Origin: Nonomuraea gerenzanensis
Lineage (GTDB): Bacteria > Actinomycetota > Actinomycetes > Streptosporangiales > Streptosporangiaceae
NCBI RefSeq assembly: GCF_020215645.1
Contig: NZ_CP084058.1
Coordinates: forward strand, 7,254,001 to 7,318,000
Length of the DNA: 64,000 nt
Reading direction: 5' to 3'
A program made the position numbers and the translations under genes. A model generated the notes under the pieces. The model worked only from the letters and a program-made list of their open reading frames with translations, made no database searches and had not been told where the DNA came from. Positions within the stretch are counted from its first letter, which is position 1, and every line of letters begins with the position of its first letter. Of this stretch, positions 1-8,709 are shown one piece after another.

Positions 1-3000
1 TCGAGCAGGAACCGCTCGGTGCGCGACCGAGCGCCGGGCACCGCGAACGCGGCGGGCGGCGCGACGGGCCCGCCATCCAGCCAGCCCGCCTCCGGCAACG
101 GGTGCGGCCGCCGCAGCAGCCAGAGTGCGGCGGGATCGCCGTACTGACGCCGCCGTACGCGAGGCGCAGGCGACCACCCGGGCCCGGAGACCACCAGCCC
201 GTCCACCAGCACCCACCCCTCGCACTCGACCCGCACGCTGTTGTCCCCCTCCCGCAGGAGGTCGGTGACGTCGTACCGGCGCACACGCGGGATGTCCGCC
301 TCCTCGTACGGATCGAACCCGCCCTGCCTGCCCGCCTCGACACCGTTCACGAGCACCCGGCAGAACGCGGTGGACGCCACCTGCAGCAGCCGCCGCCCAC
401 CCCCGTCCACGTGCACGACCGTCTCCAGCGGCGTCCCCCCGATCCACTCAGGACGGACCGCGTCGGCGGGGTCGCTCACCAGGCACGCGTACGCCCGCAG
501 GTCCAGCTCCTCCTCCGGCACCAGCAGCACCTCCAGCAACTGCTCACCGGCAGGAAGCGGCGACCGCGTGACAGCGGAGTACCCACGGTCGTCCAGCGGT
601 CGTTCGGCGCCGTCGATCCACACGGTCTTGGCCGCGCCCGCGCCGAGGGCCAGCCACGCGCCGCCCGCCGGGACGGTGACGAGCGTGCGGAACCGGGCCT
701 CGCCTCCAGCCGCGACCCGCCCGAACGCCAGGAACTCGACCGGCACCCGCCCCTTGGGCCCGAGCACCTCGCGATGCACGGGGTCCTTGCGCAGCCCGCG
801 CGAGAGCGACCACACCGACGGCGTCCAGGGCCCGTCGCCGACCCGCTGCTCGCCGCGCGGCCCGAACGTCACGTCCACCGGCTCACCGTCGGGCGTCCGC
901 AGCGTCCAGCACTCGACGCCGCCGCCAGGCCCGGAGCCGAAGTCGGACCAGGTGTCGTCCAGGGTGGGGACCAGCTCGGCGTGCCATTCTTCGCCGAGGT
1001 CCCGTTCCACCGGGTACGCGGGGCGCGGGGCGGGCGCGGCATCCGTCCCGTCGAACACCAGCAGCGCGGCGGGCCCGTCGTCGAAGGGCACGACCACCCG
1101 TACGGTGTCGCCGTCGCGGGTGTGCGGCAGCGGCACGGGGTGGCCACCGGCGAACGGGCGCAGCAGCAGCGGCGTGCCGGAGACGCCTCTCACGGTGATC
1201 GGCATCTCGCGCGCGTAGCGGCCGGGCTCGAAGTCGATGATCGCGTCCAGCCAGCCCAGGTCCACCCCGCGCTCCTCGGGCCGTCCGACACGGATGCGGC
1301 TGGCCATGGGGAACGTGGCGGGCAGGAACACCAGCGTGGTCTCGCCGTCCTCCCGCACGAGCGCGGGCACGGGCGCCTCCACCCGCCGCTCCAGCCCGCC
1401 CAGCGCCTCCCCCAGCCGGTCGGCGGAGTCCACGAACCGAGCACCCAGCCCGGAAACGGCCGCAGCGACCGCGCCCGCCGCCGGGTCACCAACCGACGCG
1501 ACCGCGCCCGCCGCCGGAACGCCAGGCCATACAGCCGCCCCCGCCGCCGGAACGCCAGGCGGCGCAGCCGCCGGCGCGCCGACCGCGACGAGCAGCCCGC
1601 CACCTTCGGCGAACTCGGCGAGCCGCGCGGCGACCTCCTCGTCCAGCGTCGTGACGGCGGGCAGGATGACCACCCGGTAAGCCTCGGTCGCCACCGTCAG
1701 CCGCCCGTCCTTGACGACCGCCCGCCGCACCGAGTCCTCATCGACGACATCCGCGTCCAGCCCCAGCCGATCGAGCACCCCAGGCGAAGTGGCGAACCAC
1801 GCCATATCACCCACCAGCTCCCGATAGACCTCCTGCGCCCGCGCCGCCCCGGCACCGACCACGCCATCGGCACCGACCCCCGCCTGGGCGGTGGCGGTAG
1901 GCAGCAGGACGGCCACGTCGCAGGCGTGCCGCCCCAGCGACAGCGCCGCGCACAGCCGCGTGACGGCCTCGGCGAAGACCCGGTGGTGCCGCCAGTACGG
2001 CTGCCTCCAGTCGGTGGACGGCGGCGCCCACTCCCACCAGCCGCGCCTGGTCGTGTAGTAGACCGCGTGCGGGTTGTAGAGGGTCGCCCCGGCTCGCAGC
2101 CAGGGCACCAGCCAGTCGAACGTCTCCTCCAGCGTGCCGCCCCACCCGCTGGAGTGGAACGCCTCGATCCAGGTGCGCGGCCGCCCGTACAGGTGGGCGA
2201 GGGAGGAGTGCAGGCGGGCGTCGCCGTGGTGGTCGGAGCCGGGCGCGCCGAACCAGCGGTGGGTCCGCGCGTAGTCGGCGTACAGCCGCACCCCGTCGGC
2301 GGGATGCCCGGCGCGGGCCGGGTCCTGCTGGTCGCAGCCGTGCACCAGGCCGTGCCGTTCGTGCCACTCGGCGAGCGGCCGGAAGAACGCCTCCTCGGCC
2401 AGCTCGGCCCGGGTGAGCTGGTAGGCCCGCCGGTCCCCGGCCGAGTACGGCCGTCCCCTGCGGGCCAGGTGCTCCTCGGCGAAGCGGGCGGACCAGGTGG
2501 GCAGGGTCGGCAGCTCGTCCTGGAACGACCCGGCGATGACCTTGCCGAACCAGTGCCCGACCCGCCGCTCGAACTCGCCGTGCACCCGGTCCAGCAGCAC
2601 CGCGCACGCCTCGCGCGACAGGTAGTCGAAGCCCCGCAGGCTGACGGACCCGTCGGGGGCCAGCCACTGCCCGGCGAACTCGGGCCGCTCCTGCACCAGC
2701 CGCGCCTGCAGGTCCGCGCCGGAGAAGCCGAGCTGGTCGTAGAACCACAGGTACGCGCCCAGCTCGTGGGCGTCGGCGCACACCCCGTCCAGCAGCTCCC
2801 ACCACGCGTCGGACAGGAAGGGCGGGTCGTCGGCGTCGGCCCCGAACATCGGCCCGGAGGGGGCGAGGTTGAGGATGACCAGATTGTGCACTCCGCCGGC
2901 GACCAGCCGCTCCAGCTGCCAGCGCAGCCGGTCGCGGCGCAGCGGCTCGCCGCTCCACCACCAGATGGCGGCCGGCGAGTACGCCCGCGGCGGCTCGCGG

Positions 3001-3020
3001 AACACCTCGAAGACGCTCAT
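1..3020 (-). CDS. Large glycoside hydrolase, GH106 (alpha-L-rhamnosidase)-like, C-terminus cut by window edge
   Basis: The frame is open for about 1006 codons from ATG 3020 to the window edge, so the C-terminus is missing. The N-terminus (FREPPRAYSPAAIWWWSGEP, then RWQLERLVAGGVHNLVI) and acidic motifs such as SFQDEL and WIEAFHSSGWG resemble large TIM-barrel glycosidases of the GH106 type. The part after about residue 750 looks like beta-sandwich, galactose-binding-like material. No signal peptide is visible, so it probably acts in the cytoplasm on imported oligosaccharides. Its ATG overlaps the stop of the upstream permease (ATGA), so it is the last known gene of the sugar-import operon. The exact GH family and substrate (rhamnose-containing is a guess) are uncertain; glycosidase function is fairly sure. 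Confidence 0.7.
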   Translation of the reverse strand, partial: MSVFEVFREPPRAYSPAAIWWWSGEPLRRDRLRWQLERLVAGGVHNLVILNLAPSGPMFGADADDPPFLSDAWWELLDGVCADAHELGAYLWFYDQLGFSGADLQARLVQERPEFAGQWLAPDGSVSLRGFDYLSREACAVLLDRVHGEFERRVGHWFGKVIAGSFQDELPTLPTWSARFAEEHLARRGRPYSAGDRRAYQLTRAELAEEAFFRPLAEWHERHGLVHGCDQQDPARAGHPADGVRLYADYARTHRWFGAPGSDHHGDARLHSSLAHLYGRPRTWIEAFHSSGWGGTLEETFDWLVPWLRAGATLYNPHAVYYTTRRGWWEWAPPSTDWRQPYWRHHRVFAEAVTRLCAALSLGRHACDVAVLLPTATAQAGVGADGVVGAGAARAQEVYRELVGDMAWFATSPGVLDRLGLDADVVDEDSVRRAVVKDGRLTVATEAYRVVILPAVTTLDEEVAARLAEFAEGGGLLVAVGAPAAAPPGVPAAGAAVWPGVPAAGAVASVGDPAAGAVAAAVSGLGARFVDSADRLGEALGGLERRVEAPVPALVREDGETTLVFLPATFPMASRIRVGRPEERGVDLGWLDAIIDFEPGRYAREMPITVRGVSGTPLLLRPFAGGHPVPLPHTRDGDTVRVVVPFDDGPAALLVFDGTDAAPAPRPAYPVERDLGEEWHAELVPTLDDTWSDFGSGPGGGVECWTLRTPDGEPVDVTFGPRGEQRVGDGPWTPSVWSLSRGLRKDPVHREVLGPKGRVPVEFLAFGRVAAGGEARFRTLVTVPAGGAWLALGAGAAKTVWIDGAERPLDDRGYSAVTRSPLPAGEQLLEVLLVPEEELDLRAYACLVSDPADAVRPEWIGGTPLETVVHVDGGGRRLLQVASTAFCRVLVNGVEAGRQGGFDPYEEADIPRVRRYDVTDLLREGDNSVRVECEGWVLVDGLVVSGPGWSPAPRVRRRQYGDPAALWLLRRPHPLPEAGWLDGGPVAPPAAFAVPGARSRTERFLL

Positions 3021-3829
3021 CCCTTGAGTCCGCTCGCGAAGCCCTTGATGACGTAACGCTGCAGCGCCAGGAAGACCAGCACGATGGGCAGCGCGCCGAG
3101 CACCAGCCCGGCGAAGACGAGGCCGTGCTGGGAGACGTACTGGCCGACGTAGGCGAACACGCTGACCGGGACGGTCTCGTAGCCGGACCCGCCGAGGTAG
3201 ACCAGCGGGGTGAAGAAGTCGTTCCAGATGAAGACGGCGTTGAGGATGAGCACGGTGCCGGTGATGGGCCGCAGCAGGGGGAAGACCACGCGGGTGAACG
3301 CCGTCAGGTGCGAGGCGCCGTCGATCTGGGCGGCGCTGGCGTACTCGCGGGGCAGCGCCCGGATGAAGCCGGTGTAGAGGAAGACGGTGAACGGGAGCTG
3401 GATGCCGGTGTAGAAGAGGATCATGCCGGCGTGCGTGCCGATCAGGCCCAGGTCGTTGACCAGCTCGTACAGCGGGATCATGCCGAGCTGGAAGGGCAGC
3501 ACGATGCCGAGCAGGAACAGCACGTACAGCCCGTAGCCCAGGCGGGTCTGGACCCGGGCCAGGAAGTAGGCGGCGAACGAGCCGAGCGCGATGAGCGCGA
3601 CCAGGCTGGCCGCGGTGATCACGGTGCTGTTGACCAGCGACGGGCCGAGCGCCGCCGCCGACCAGGCGCTGGCGAAGTTGTCGAAGGTGGGCGGGTTCGG
3701 CGGGGCCAGCGGCGAGCGGGCGATCTGACCGGGGTCCTTGAGTGCGAGCGAGATCAGCGTGTAGACGGGGAACAGGAACGCCACCGCCACCACGATCATG
3801 ACGATCTCCAGCACGAACGTCCTTCTCAC
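3017..3829 (-). CDS. Carbohydrate ABC transporter permease, MalG type
   Basis: This 270-residue inner-membrane permease has about six transmembrane segments. The EAA loop is EYASAAQIDGASHLTAF, where MalG-type permeases contact the ATPase. I chose GTG 3829 because it overlaps the stop of the upstream permease (GTGA) and gives a normal family length with the first membrane helix at residues 5-25. It pairs with the MalF-type permease at 3826-4740. No ATPase gene is present in this operon, as is common in actinomycetes where a shared MsiK-type ATPase serves many sugar importers. The substrate is inferred only from the linked glycosidase. Confidence 0.92.
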   Translation of the reverse strand: MRRTFVLEIVMIVVAVAFLFPVYTLISLALKDPGQIARSPLAPPNPPTFDNFASAWSAAALGPSLVNSTVITAASLVALIALGSFAAYFLARVQTRLGYGLYVLFLLGIVLPFQLGMIPLYELVNDLGLIGTHAGMILFYTGIQLPFTVFLYTGFIRALPREYASAAQIDGASHLTAFTRVVFPLLRPITGTVLILNAVFIWNDFFTPLVYLGGSGYETVPVSVFAYVGQYVSQHGLVFAGLVLGALPIVLVFLALQRYVIKGFASGLKG

Positions 3830-4740
3830 GCCGTCACCTCCCGGCTGCGCAGGTAGTAGACCTGGATGAGGGACACCGCGGCCACGAACAGGGCGAGCAC
3901 CAGGGCGACGGCGGTGCTGTAGCCGAACTTGCCGAAGACGAACGCCTGCTTGTAGAGCACGGTGGACAGCGTCTCGGTGGCGTAGCCCGGGCCGCCGTTG
4001 GTGGCGGCGAAGACCTGGTCGAACAGCTTCAGCCCGCCGATCGTGGAGAGCATCAGGTTGATCGTCAGCGCGGGGGCCAGCAGCGGCCAGGTGACGTAGC
4101 GGAAGCGCTGCCAGGTGCCCGCACCGTCGATCATGGCGGCCTCGTGCAGCTCGCGCGGCACGCCTTCGAGCCCGGCCAGGAAGATGACCATGGAGTAGCC
4201 GGCGTTCTGCCACACGACCATGCCGGCGATCGACCACAGCGCGATCGACGGGTCGCCGAGCCAGTCCACCTCCAGGCCGAGCAGCCCGTTGAGGCCGGCC
4301 GTCGGGTCGGGGTTGTAGATGTACTTCCACAGGAAGGCCACCATGACGGGGCTGACGACCACGGGAGCGAAGAAGACGACCCGCAGCAGGGCCCGGCTCT
4401 TGAGCTTGACGTGCACGCCGAGCGCGAGCAGCAGCCCGACGCCGTTCTGCACGACCACGATGGCCACGGTGAGCAGCAGGGTGTTGCCGATGGAGCCCAT
4501 GGCCTGCTCGTCGCCGAGCAGGGTGCGGAAGTTGGCCAGGCCGACGAACGACATGTCGCGGCCGATGCCACTCCAGTCGGTGAACGCGTAGATCACCCCC
4601 GCCACGGCCGGGTACAGCACGATCAGCGCGTACACGGCCAGGGCGGGCGCGGCGAACAGCCAGGAGGGGGCGGCCGCGGAGAAGCGTCGCCGCCGCCGGA
4701 CGTGCGCGGGGCGGGCGCGGCCCGCGGTTACGGGAGTCAC
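3826..4740 (-). CDS. Carbohydrate ABC transporter permease, MalF type
   Basis: This 304-residue permease has a basic N-terminus (RRRRRF) followed by about six transmembrane helices. The EAA motif ELHEAAMIDGAGTWQRF is typical of the MalF family. GTG 4740 overlaps the stop of the binding-protein gene (GTGA), which settles the start and suggests translational coupling. It forms the heterodimeric membrane pore with the MalG-type protein encoded next. Confidence 0.93.
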   Translation of the reverse strand: MTPVTAGRARPAHVRRRRRFSAAAPSWLFAAPALAVYALIVLYPAVAGVIYAFTDWSGIGRDMSFVGLANFRTLLGDEQAMGSIGNTLLLTVAIVVVQNGVGLLLALGVHVKLKSRALLRVVFFAPVVVSPVMVAFLWKYIYNPDPTAGLNGLLGLEVDWLGDPSIALWSIAGMVVWQNAGYSMVIFLAGLEGVPRELHEAAMIDGAGTWQRFRYVTWPLLAPALTINLMLSTIGGLKLFDQVFAATNGGPGYATETLSTVLYKQAFVFGKFGYSTAVALVLALFVAAVSLIQVYYLRSREVTA

Positions 4741-6044
4741 TTGCGGTAGGCCTCGTCCATCTTCTTCAGCGCCTCGTCGATCGTGGAGTCGCCGGCCAGC
4801 AGCTCCTGGACGACCGCGAAGTGCACGGGCTGGACCTCGGCGTTCGGCCAGCGCTGGTCCATGAACGGCACGGCGCGGTCCTTGGTGAAGGGCAGGAACG
4901 ACTGGACGGCCGGGTCGATGGTGGAGCCGGCGTCCTGGGTGAGCGGGATGGCGGCGATGGCCTTGGCCCAGGCGTTGATGTTCTCCTGGCGGCCGAGGAA
5001 GTCGATGAACGCCTTGGCCTGCTCGGCGTTGCGGCCCTTGGCCGAGGCGCCGAGCCCGACGACGACACCGGCCGGGATCCACACCTGGTTCGCGTCGTCG
5101 GCCCCCGGCAGGGGGAACATCGACAGGCCGTCGGGCGAGGAGGCGGCCTTGCGGAAGTCGGGCAGGACGGCGGAGACCTGGACGGCCATGGCCGCCTTGC
5201 CGGTGGCCACCATGGAGGTCTGCTGCTCGAACGTGGTGCCGTTCGGCTTGTCGTTGAAGAAGCCGCGTTTCTGCAGCTCCAGGTACATCTCCATGGCCTG
5301 GCGCCAGCCGGAGTCGGCGAAGCTGGCCTGGCCGGCGAGCTGCTTGTCGTCGAAGGTCGGATCCTTGGCGTAGACGGTGGAGGGCACCAGCGCGTACGTG
5401 ATGAGCTGGGTGACCCACGGCGTCTGGGCGCCCAGCGCGATGGGCGTCACCCCGGCCTTCTTCAGCTTGTCGCACACGGCCAGGAACTCGCTCCACGTGG
5501 TGGGCGGCGCGTCGATCCCGGCCTGCTGGAAGACCTTCTTGTTGTAGACGGCGCCGATCACGGAGGAGCCGGCCGAGTACAGGTAGGTCTTGCCGTCGAG
5601 CTGGAAGGCGGGCTTGAACCCGGCGGGGATGGTCTGCGTCCACGCCTGCGCCGACAGGTCGGCCAGCAGCCCGGCCTGGGCGATCTGGGTCATCGACATC
5701 GCGCTGCCGTTGCCCGGGTAGACGACGTGCAGGTCGGGCGCGTTGCCGGCGCCGAGCTGGGTGCGCAGGGAGGTCTGCACCTGGTCGGTGGGCGCGTAGG
5801 ACGCGGTGACGCGGACGGTGGGCGTGGCCTTGGCGTAGGCGGCGACCAGCTCGTCCATGGGCGTCTTCTGGTCGGCCACGCCGATGAACTTGAGCTCGGT
5901 CGTGGCCCCGCCGCCACCGGTGGTGGCGGTGGTCTCCGGCCTGGTCGAGCAGGCCGTGGTGGCGAGGGTGGCCGCGGCCAGACCGCCCATCATGCGCAGG
6001 AACTGGCCGCGGCTGACCCTGGCGTGGTGCAGCAGGTCGGTCAT
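4737..6044 (-). CDS. Sugar ABC transporter substrate-binding lipoprotein
   Basis: This 435-residue extracellular solute-binding protein belongs to family 1 (MalE-like). The N-terminus carries SRGQFLRMMGG, a weak twin-arginine-like motif with only one of the two arginines, then a hydrophobic stretch and a lipobox-like LATTAC with Cys32 as the probable lipidation site. I chose ATG 6044 because GGAGAC lies at a good distance upstream; an in-frame start at 6104 would add 20 unlikely residues. It delivers sugar to the two coupled permeases. The 205-bp divergent gap to the DeoR-type regulator holds operator-like palindromes. Confidence 0.93.
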   Translation of the reverse strand: MTDLLHHARVSRGQFLRMMGGLAAATLATTACSTRPETTATTGGGGATTELKFIGVADQKTPMDELVAAYAKATPTVRVTASYAPTDQVQTSLRTQLGAGNAPDLHVVYPGNGSAMSMTQIAQAGLLADLSAQAWTQTIPAGFKPAFQLDGKTYLYSAGSSVIGAVYNKKVFQQAGIDAPPTTWSEFLAVCDKLKKAGVTPIALGAQTPWVTQLITYALVPSTVYAKDPTFDDKQLAGQASFADSGWRQAMEMYLELQKRGFFNDKPNGTTFEQQTSMVATGKAAMAVQVSAVLPDFRKAASSPDGLSMFPLPGADDANQVWIPAGVVVGLGASAKGRNAEQAKAFIDFLGRQENINAWAKAIAAIPLTQDAGSTIDPAVQSFLPFTKDRAVPFMDQRWPNAEVQPVHFAVVQELLAGDSTIDEALKKMDEAYRK

Positions 6045-6126
6045 GTCGCTGTCTCCTCGGTCGTGCGAAGTGCTAGAAATCCCCCGAGTGCATCCGGCGA
6101 TCACGGGCCGGATGCCGATGCGAACG

Positions 6127-6166
6127 TTTTAATGATTGTTAAATTAACAGTCAATCGTGTTAAAAG
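6127..6166. promoter_or_regulatory. AT-rich nested palindromes, probable DeoR-family operator
   Basis: In the divergent gap between the importer operon and the DeoR-type gene, an AT-rich island stands out from about 70% GC surroundings. GTTAA-A-TTAAC (6138-6148) is a perfect inverted repeat. It is nested in a wider imperfect one with outer arms TTTTAATGATTG and CAATCGTGTTAAAA. The position suits repression of both promoters by the adjacent regulator. That the DeoR-type protein binds here is inferred from position. Confidence 0.55.
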
Positions 6167-6249
6167 TAGCGGTGGGTGGAGGGTACGAGTCGCCCGAGCG
6201 GGGTGTCAAGGGTAGGATGCGCAGCCGTCCGAACAGGGTGGAGACATTG

Positions 6250-7035
6250 GTGAATTCGCGTCAGCACACCTCCAGCAGGTCCACGCGATGGCAGGGCATG
6301 GCCGAGCACATCGTGCGCCAGGGCTCCGCCTCCGTGACCGAGCTCGCCGAGAGCTTCGGCGTGAGCCTGATGACCGTCCACCGCGACCTCGACGAGCTCG
6401 AGCGCCAGGGCATGGTGCGCAAGGTCAGGGGCGGGGCGACCGCCCAGGCCAGCAACGTGTGGGAGAGCAACATCGCCTACCGGCTCAAGGCCCACACGGC
6501 GGAGAAGGACGCCATCGCCAGGGTCGTGGCCGGGCTGATCGAGCCGGGCAGCTCGGTGATGCTCGACGACTCCACGACGGCCCTGGCCGTGGCCCGTCAC
6601 CTGGGCGAGCTGGCGCCGCTGACCGTGGTGACGAACTTCCTGGAGGCGATCAGGCTGCTGGCCGCCGAACGCGACATCAGACTCATCGCGCTGGGCGGTG
6701 AATATCACGCCACCCATGACTCGTTCCTCGGGCTGGGCTGCGTGGACGCGGTGGAGGCGGTGAACACCGACCTGGCCGTGGTGTCCACCTCGGCGGTCTC
6801 CGACCAGTACGCCTACCACCAGGAGCAGGAGATCGTGCTGGTCAAGCGGGCGATGCTGCGCTCGGCGTCGCGCCGTGTGCTGGCCGTCGACGGCTCCAAG
6901 CTGGCCCGCGTGGCGCTGCACCGGGTGGCGCCGCTGGACGACTTCGACGTGGTGGTGGTGGACGCGAACGCGCCGGCGGAGCTGCTCCAGCGGCTCCGCG
7001 ACCACCACGGGGACGTTCGCGTGGCGGAGATGTAA
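6250..7035 (+). CDS. DeoR-family transcriptional regulator
   Basis: This 261-residue regulator has an N-terminal DeoR helix-turn-helix (SVTELAESFGVSLMTVHRDL followed by ELERQGMVRKVRGGA). Its sugar-phosphate-sensing domain resembles a phosphosugar isomerase, including DDSTTALAVARHL and VTNFLEAIRLL. GTG 6250 was chosen because GGTGGAGA lies just upstream; the longer in-frame start at 6157 would overlap the palindromes. Divergence from the importer suggests it represses the importer in response to a phosphorylated sugar. Similar TTGTTAA elements lie downstream before phoD, so it may also control that group. Confidence 0.9.
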   Translation: MNSRQHTSSRSTRWQGMAEHIVRQGSASVTELAESFGVSLMTVHRDLDELERQGMVRKVRGGATAQASNVWESNIAYRLKAHTAEKDAIARVVAGLIEPGSSVMLDDSTTALAVARHLGELAPLTVVTNFLEAIRLLAAERDIRLIALGGEYHATHDSFLGLGCVDAVEAVNTDLAVVSTSAVSDQYAYHQEQEIVLVKRAMLRSASRRVLAVDGSKLARVALHRVAPLDDFDVVVVDANAPAELLQRLRDHHGDVRVAEM

Positions 7036-7051
7036 CGCGAAGATGCGTTAT

Positions 7052-7072
7052 TTGTAACTTGTATCTTGTTAA
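7052..7072 (+). promoter_or_regulatory. Three tandem heptads upstream of phoD
   Basis: Three adjoining heptads, TTGTAAC, TTGTATC and TTGTTAA, lie 55 bp before the phoD start in otherwise GC-rich DNA. TTGTTAA also occurs inside the palindrome upstream of the DeoR-type gene. The 7-bp phase differs from the 11-bp direct-repeat phase of Streptomyces PHO boxes. It may be a DeoR-type or phosphate-responsive site. Confidence 0.4.
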
Positions 7073-7127
7073 GAGCGGGCCTGCTTGCTAGAAAGTGAGG
7101 GCTTCGTCCCCCAGCTTAGGAAGCAGC

Positions 7128-8696
7128 ATGCCGCACCCTTCACGCCGGGGCTTCCTCGGCTTAGGCAGCGCCGCCTTCGCCCTCGCCTTCACGACCAACC
7201 TGGCCGACCCCTGGACCGCGCCCGCCGCGGCCGGCACCGACTACCCCTTCCGGCTCGGCGTCGCCTCCGGTGACCCGCTGCACGACCGCGTGATCCTGTG
7301 GACCCGCCTGGCTCCCCGGCCGCTGGAGCCGCTGGGCGGCCTGCCGTTCAACCGGATCCGGGTCGACTGGGAGATCGCCGAGGACGAGGGCTTCGCCCGC
7401 CGCGTCCGCTCCGGCTCGACCTGGGCCACGCCCGAGTACGGCCACTCGGTGCACGTGGACGCCAAGGGCCTGCGCCCCGGCCGCGAGTACTTCTACCGCT
7501 TCCGCTCCGGCGGCGAGCTGAGCCCCGTCGGCCGCACCAAGACGGCGCCGGCGCCGCGCAGCAGCCCCGAGGCGCTGCGCCTGGCGTTCGCGTCGTGCGC
7601 CTCGTGGCAGGACGGCTACTACACCGCCTACCGCCACCTCGCCGAGGAGACGCCCGACGTGGTCTTCCACCTCGGCGACTACATCTACGAGTACGGCATC
7701 GTGCCGATGGGCGGCAACCGCAACACCCCGGTGCCCGAGCAGTTCCGGGTGCAGTGCGACACGCTCGACCGCTACCGCGTCCAGTACGGCCTCTACAAGA
7801 GCGACCCCGACCTCCAGGCCGCCCACCACAGCGCGCCGTGGATCGTCACCTGGGACGACCACGAGGTGCTCGACAACTGGGCCGGCCGCTTCGGCCCCGG
7901 CGGCGAGGTCACCGAGCAGGACTACCTGGTGATCCGCGCCAACGCCTTCCGCGCCTTCTGGGAGAACATGCCGGTCCGCGTCCCGTCCATCGAGGGCCCG
8001 GACGCGCGCATCTACCGCAGGTTCACCTTCGGCGACCTGGCCGAGTTCAGCGTGCTGGACACCCGGCAGTTCCGCGACGACCAGGTGTGCGGCGACGGCC
8101 AGCAGGTGGACTGCGCCGACCGGCTCGACCCGGCCCGCCAGATGCTCGGCGCCGAGCAGGAGGCGTGGCTGCTCGACGGCCTCGGCGCCTCCCGCGCCAG
8201 GTGGAACGTGCTGGCCCAGCAGATCGCCATGATGCAGCTCGACTTCGACGCCGGCCCCGCGCAGAAGCTCAGCATGGACCTGTGGGACGGCTACAAGGCC
8301 GCCAAGGACCGCCTGCTCACCGGCCTGGTCGAGCGCCGGGTCAGCAACCCGGTGGTGCTGACCGGCGACATCCACTACAACCTCGCCGGCGACCTGCGGA
8401 CCGACTTCGACGACCCCGCCTCGCCCGCCGTCGGCGTCGAGTTCGTCTGCACCTCCGTCAGCAGCGGCGGCAACGGCAACCCGAACACGGGCGTGCCGCC
8501 CGGCGGCTCGGACCCGGTCAACCCGCACCTGCGCTTCTCCAGCTACCAGCGCGGCTACGTCTCCTGCGAGGTCACCCGCGGCCAGTGGCGCTCGGACTTC
8601 AAGGTCGTCCCGTACGTGGACCGCCCCGGCGCCCCCGTCTCCACCCGCGCCAGCCTGGTCACGCTCGACGGCGTGCCCGGCCTGCAGGTGCTCTAG
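7128..8696 (+). CDS. phoD: Tat-exported alkaline phosphatase/phosphodiesterase, PhoD family
   Basis: This 522-residue enzyme has a clear twin-arginine signal (SRRGFLGLG, then a hydrophobic core and AAA). The PhoD metallophosphoesterase motifs follow: GDYIYEYG near residue 183, TWDDHEVLDNW near 241 and TGDIHYN near 412, which supply metal ligands for a Ca/Fe centre in known PhoD enzymes. I chose ATG 7128 because TTAGGAAG precedes it and the Tat motif follows at once. It should release phosphate from phosphodiesters or monoesters outside the cell. A secreted discoidin-domain protein follows 13 bp downstream. Confidence 0.95.
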   Translation: MPHPSRRGFLGLGSAAFALAFTTNLADPWTAPAAAGTDYPFRLGVASGDPLHDRVILWTRLAPRPLEPLGGLPFNRIRVDWEIAEDEGFARRVRSGSTWATPEYGHSVHVDAKGLRPGREYFYRFRSGGELSPVGRTKTAPAPRSSPEALRLAFASCASWQDGYYTAYRHLAEETPDVVFHLGDYIYEYGIVPMGGNRNTPVPEQFRVQCDTLDRYRVQYGLYKSDPDLQAAHHSAPWIVTWDDHEVLDNWAGRFGPGGEVTEQDYLVIRANAFRAFWENMPVRVPSIEGPDARIYRRFTFGDLAEFSVLDTRQFRDDQVCGDGQQVDCADRLDPARQMLGAEQEAWLLDGLGASRARWNVLAQQIAMMQLDFDAGPAQKLSMDLWDGYKAAKDRLLTGLVERRVSNPVVLTGDIHYNLAGDLRTDFDDPASPAVGVEFVCTSVSSGGNGNPNTGVPPGGSDPVNPHLRFSSYQRGYVSCEVTRGQWRSDFKVVPYVDRPGAPVSTRASLVTLDGVPGLQVL

Positions 8697-8709
8697 GAAG
8701 GAGCCGATC

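Noticed and set aside
102..3056. Very long open frame on the plus strand opposite the glycosidase and permease end
   Set aside because: Pro/Arg/His-rich low-complexity translation with no domain; it is a high-GC shadow of the minus-strand genes.
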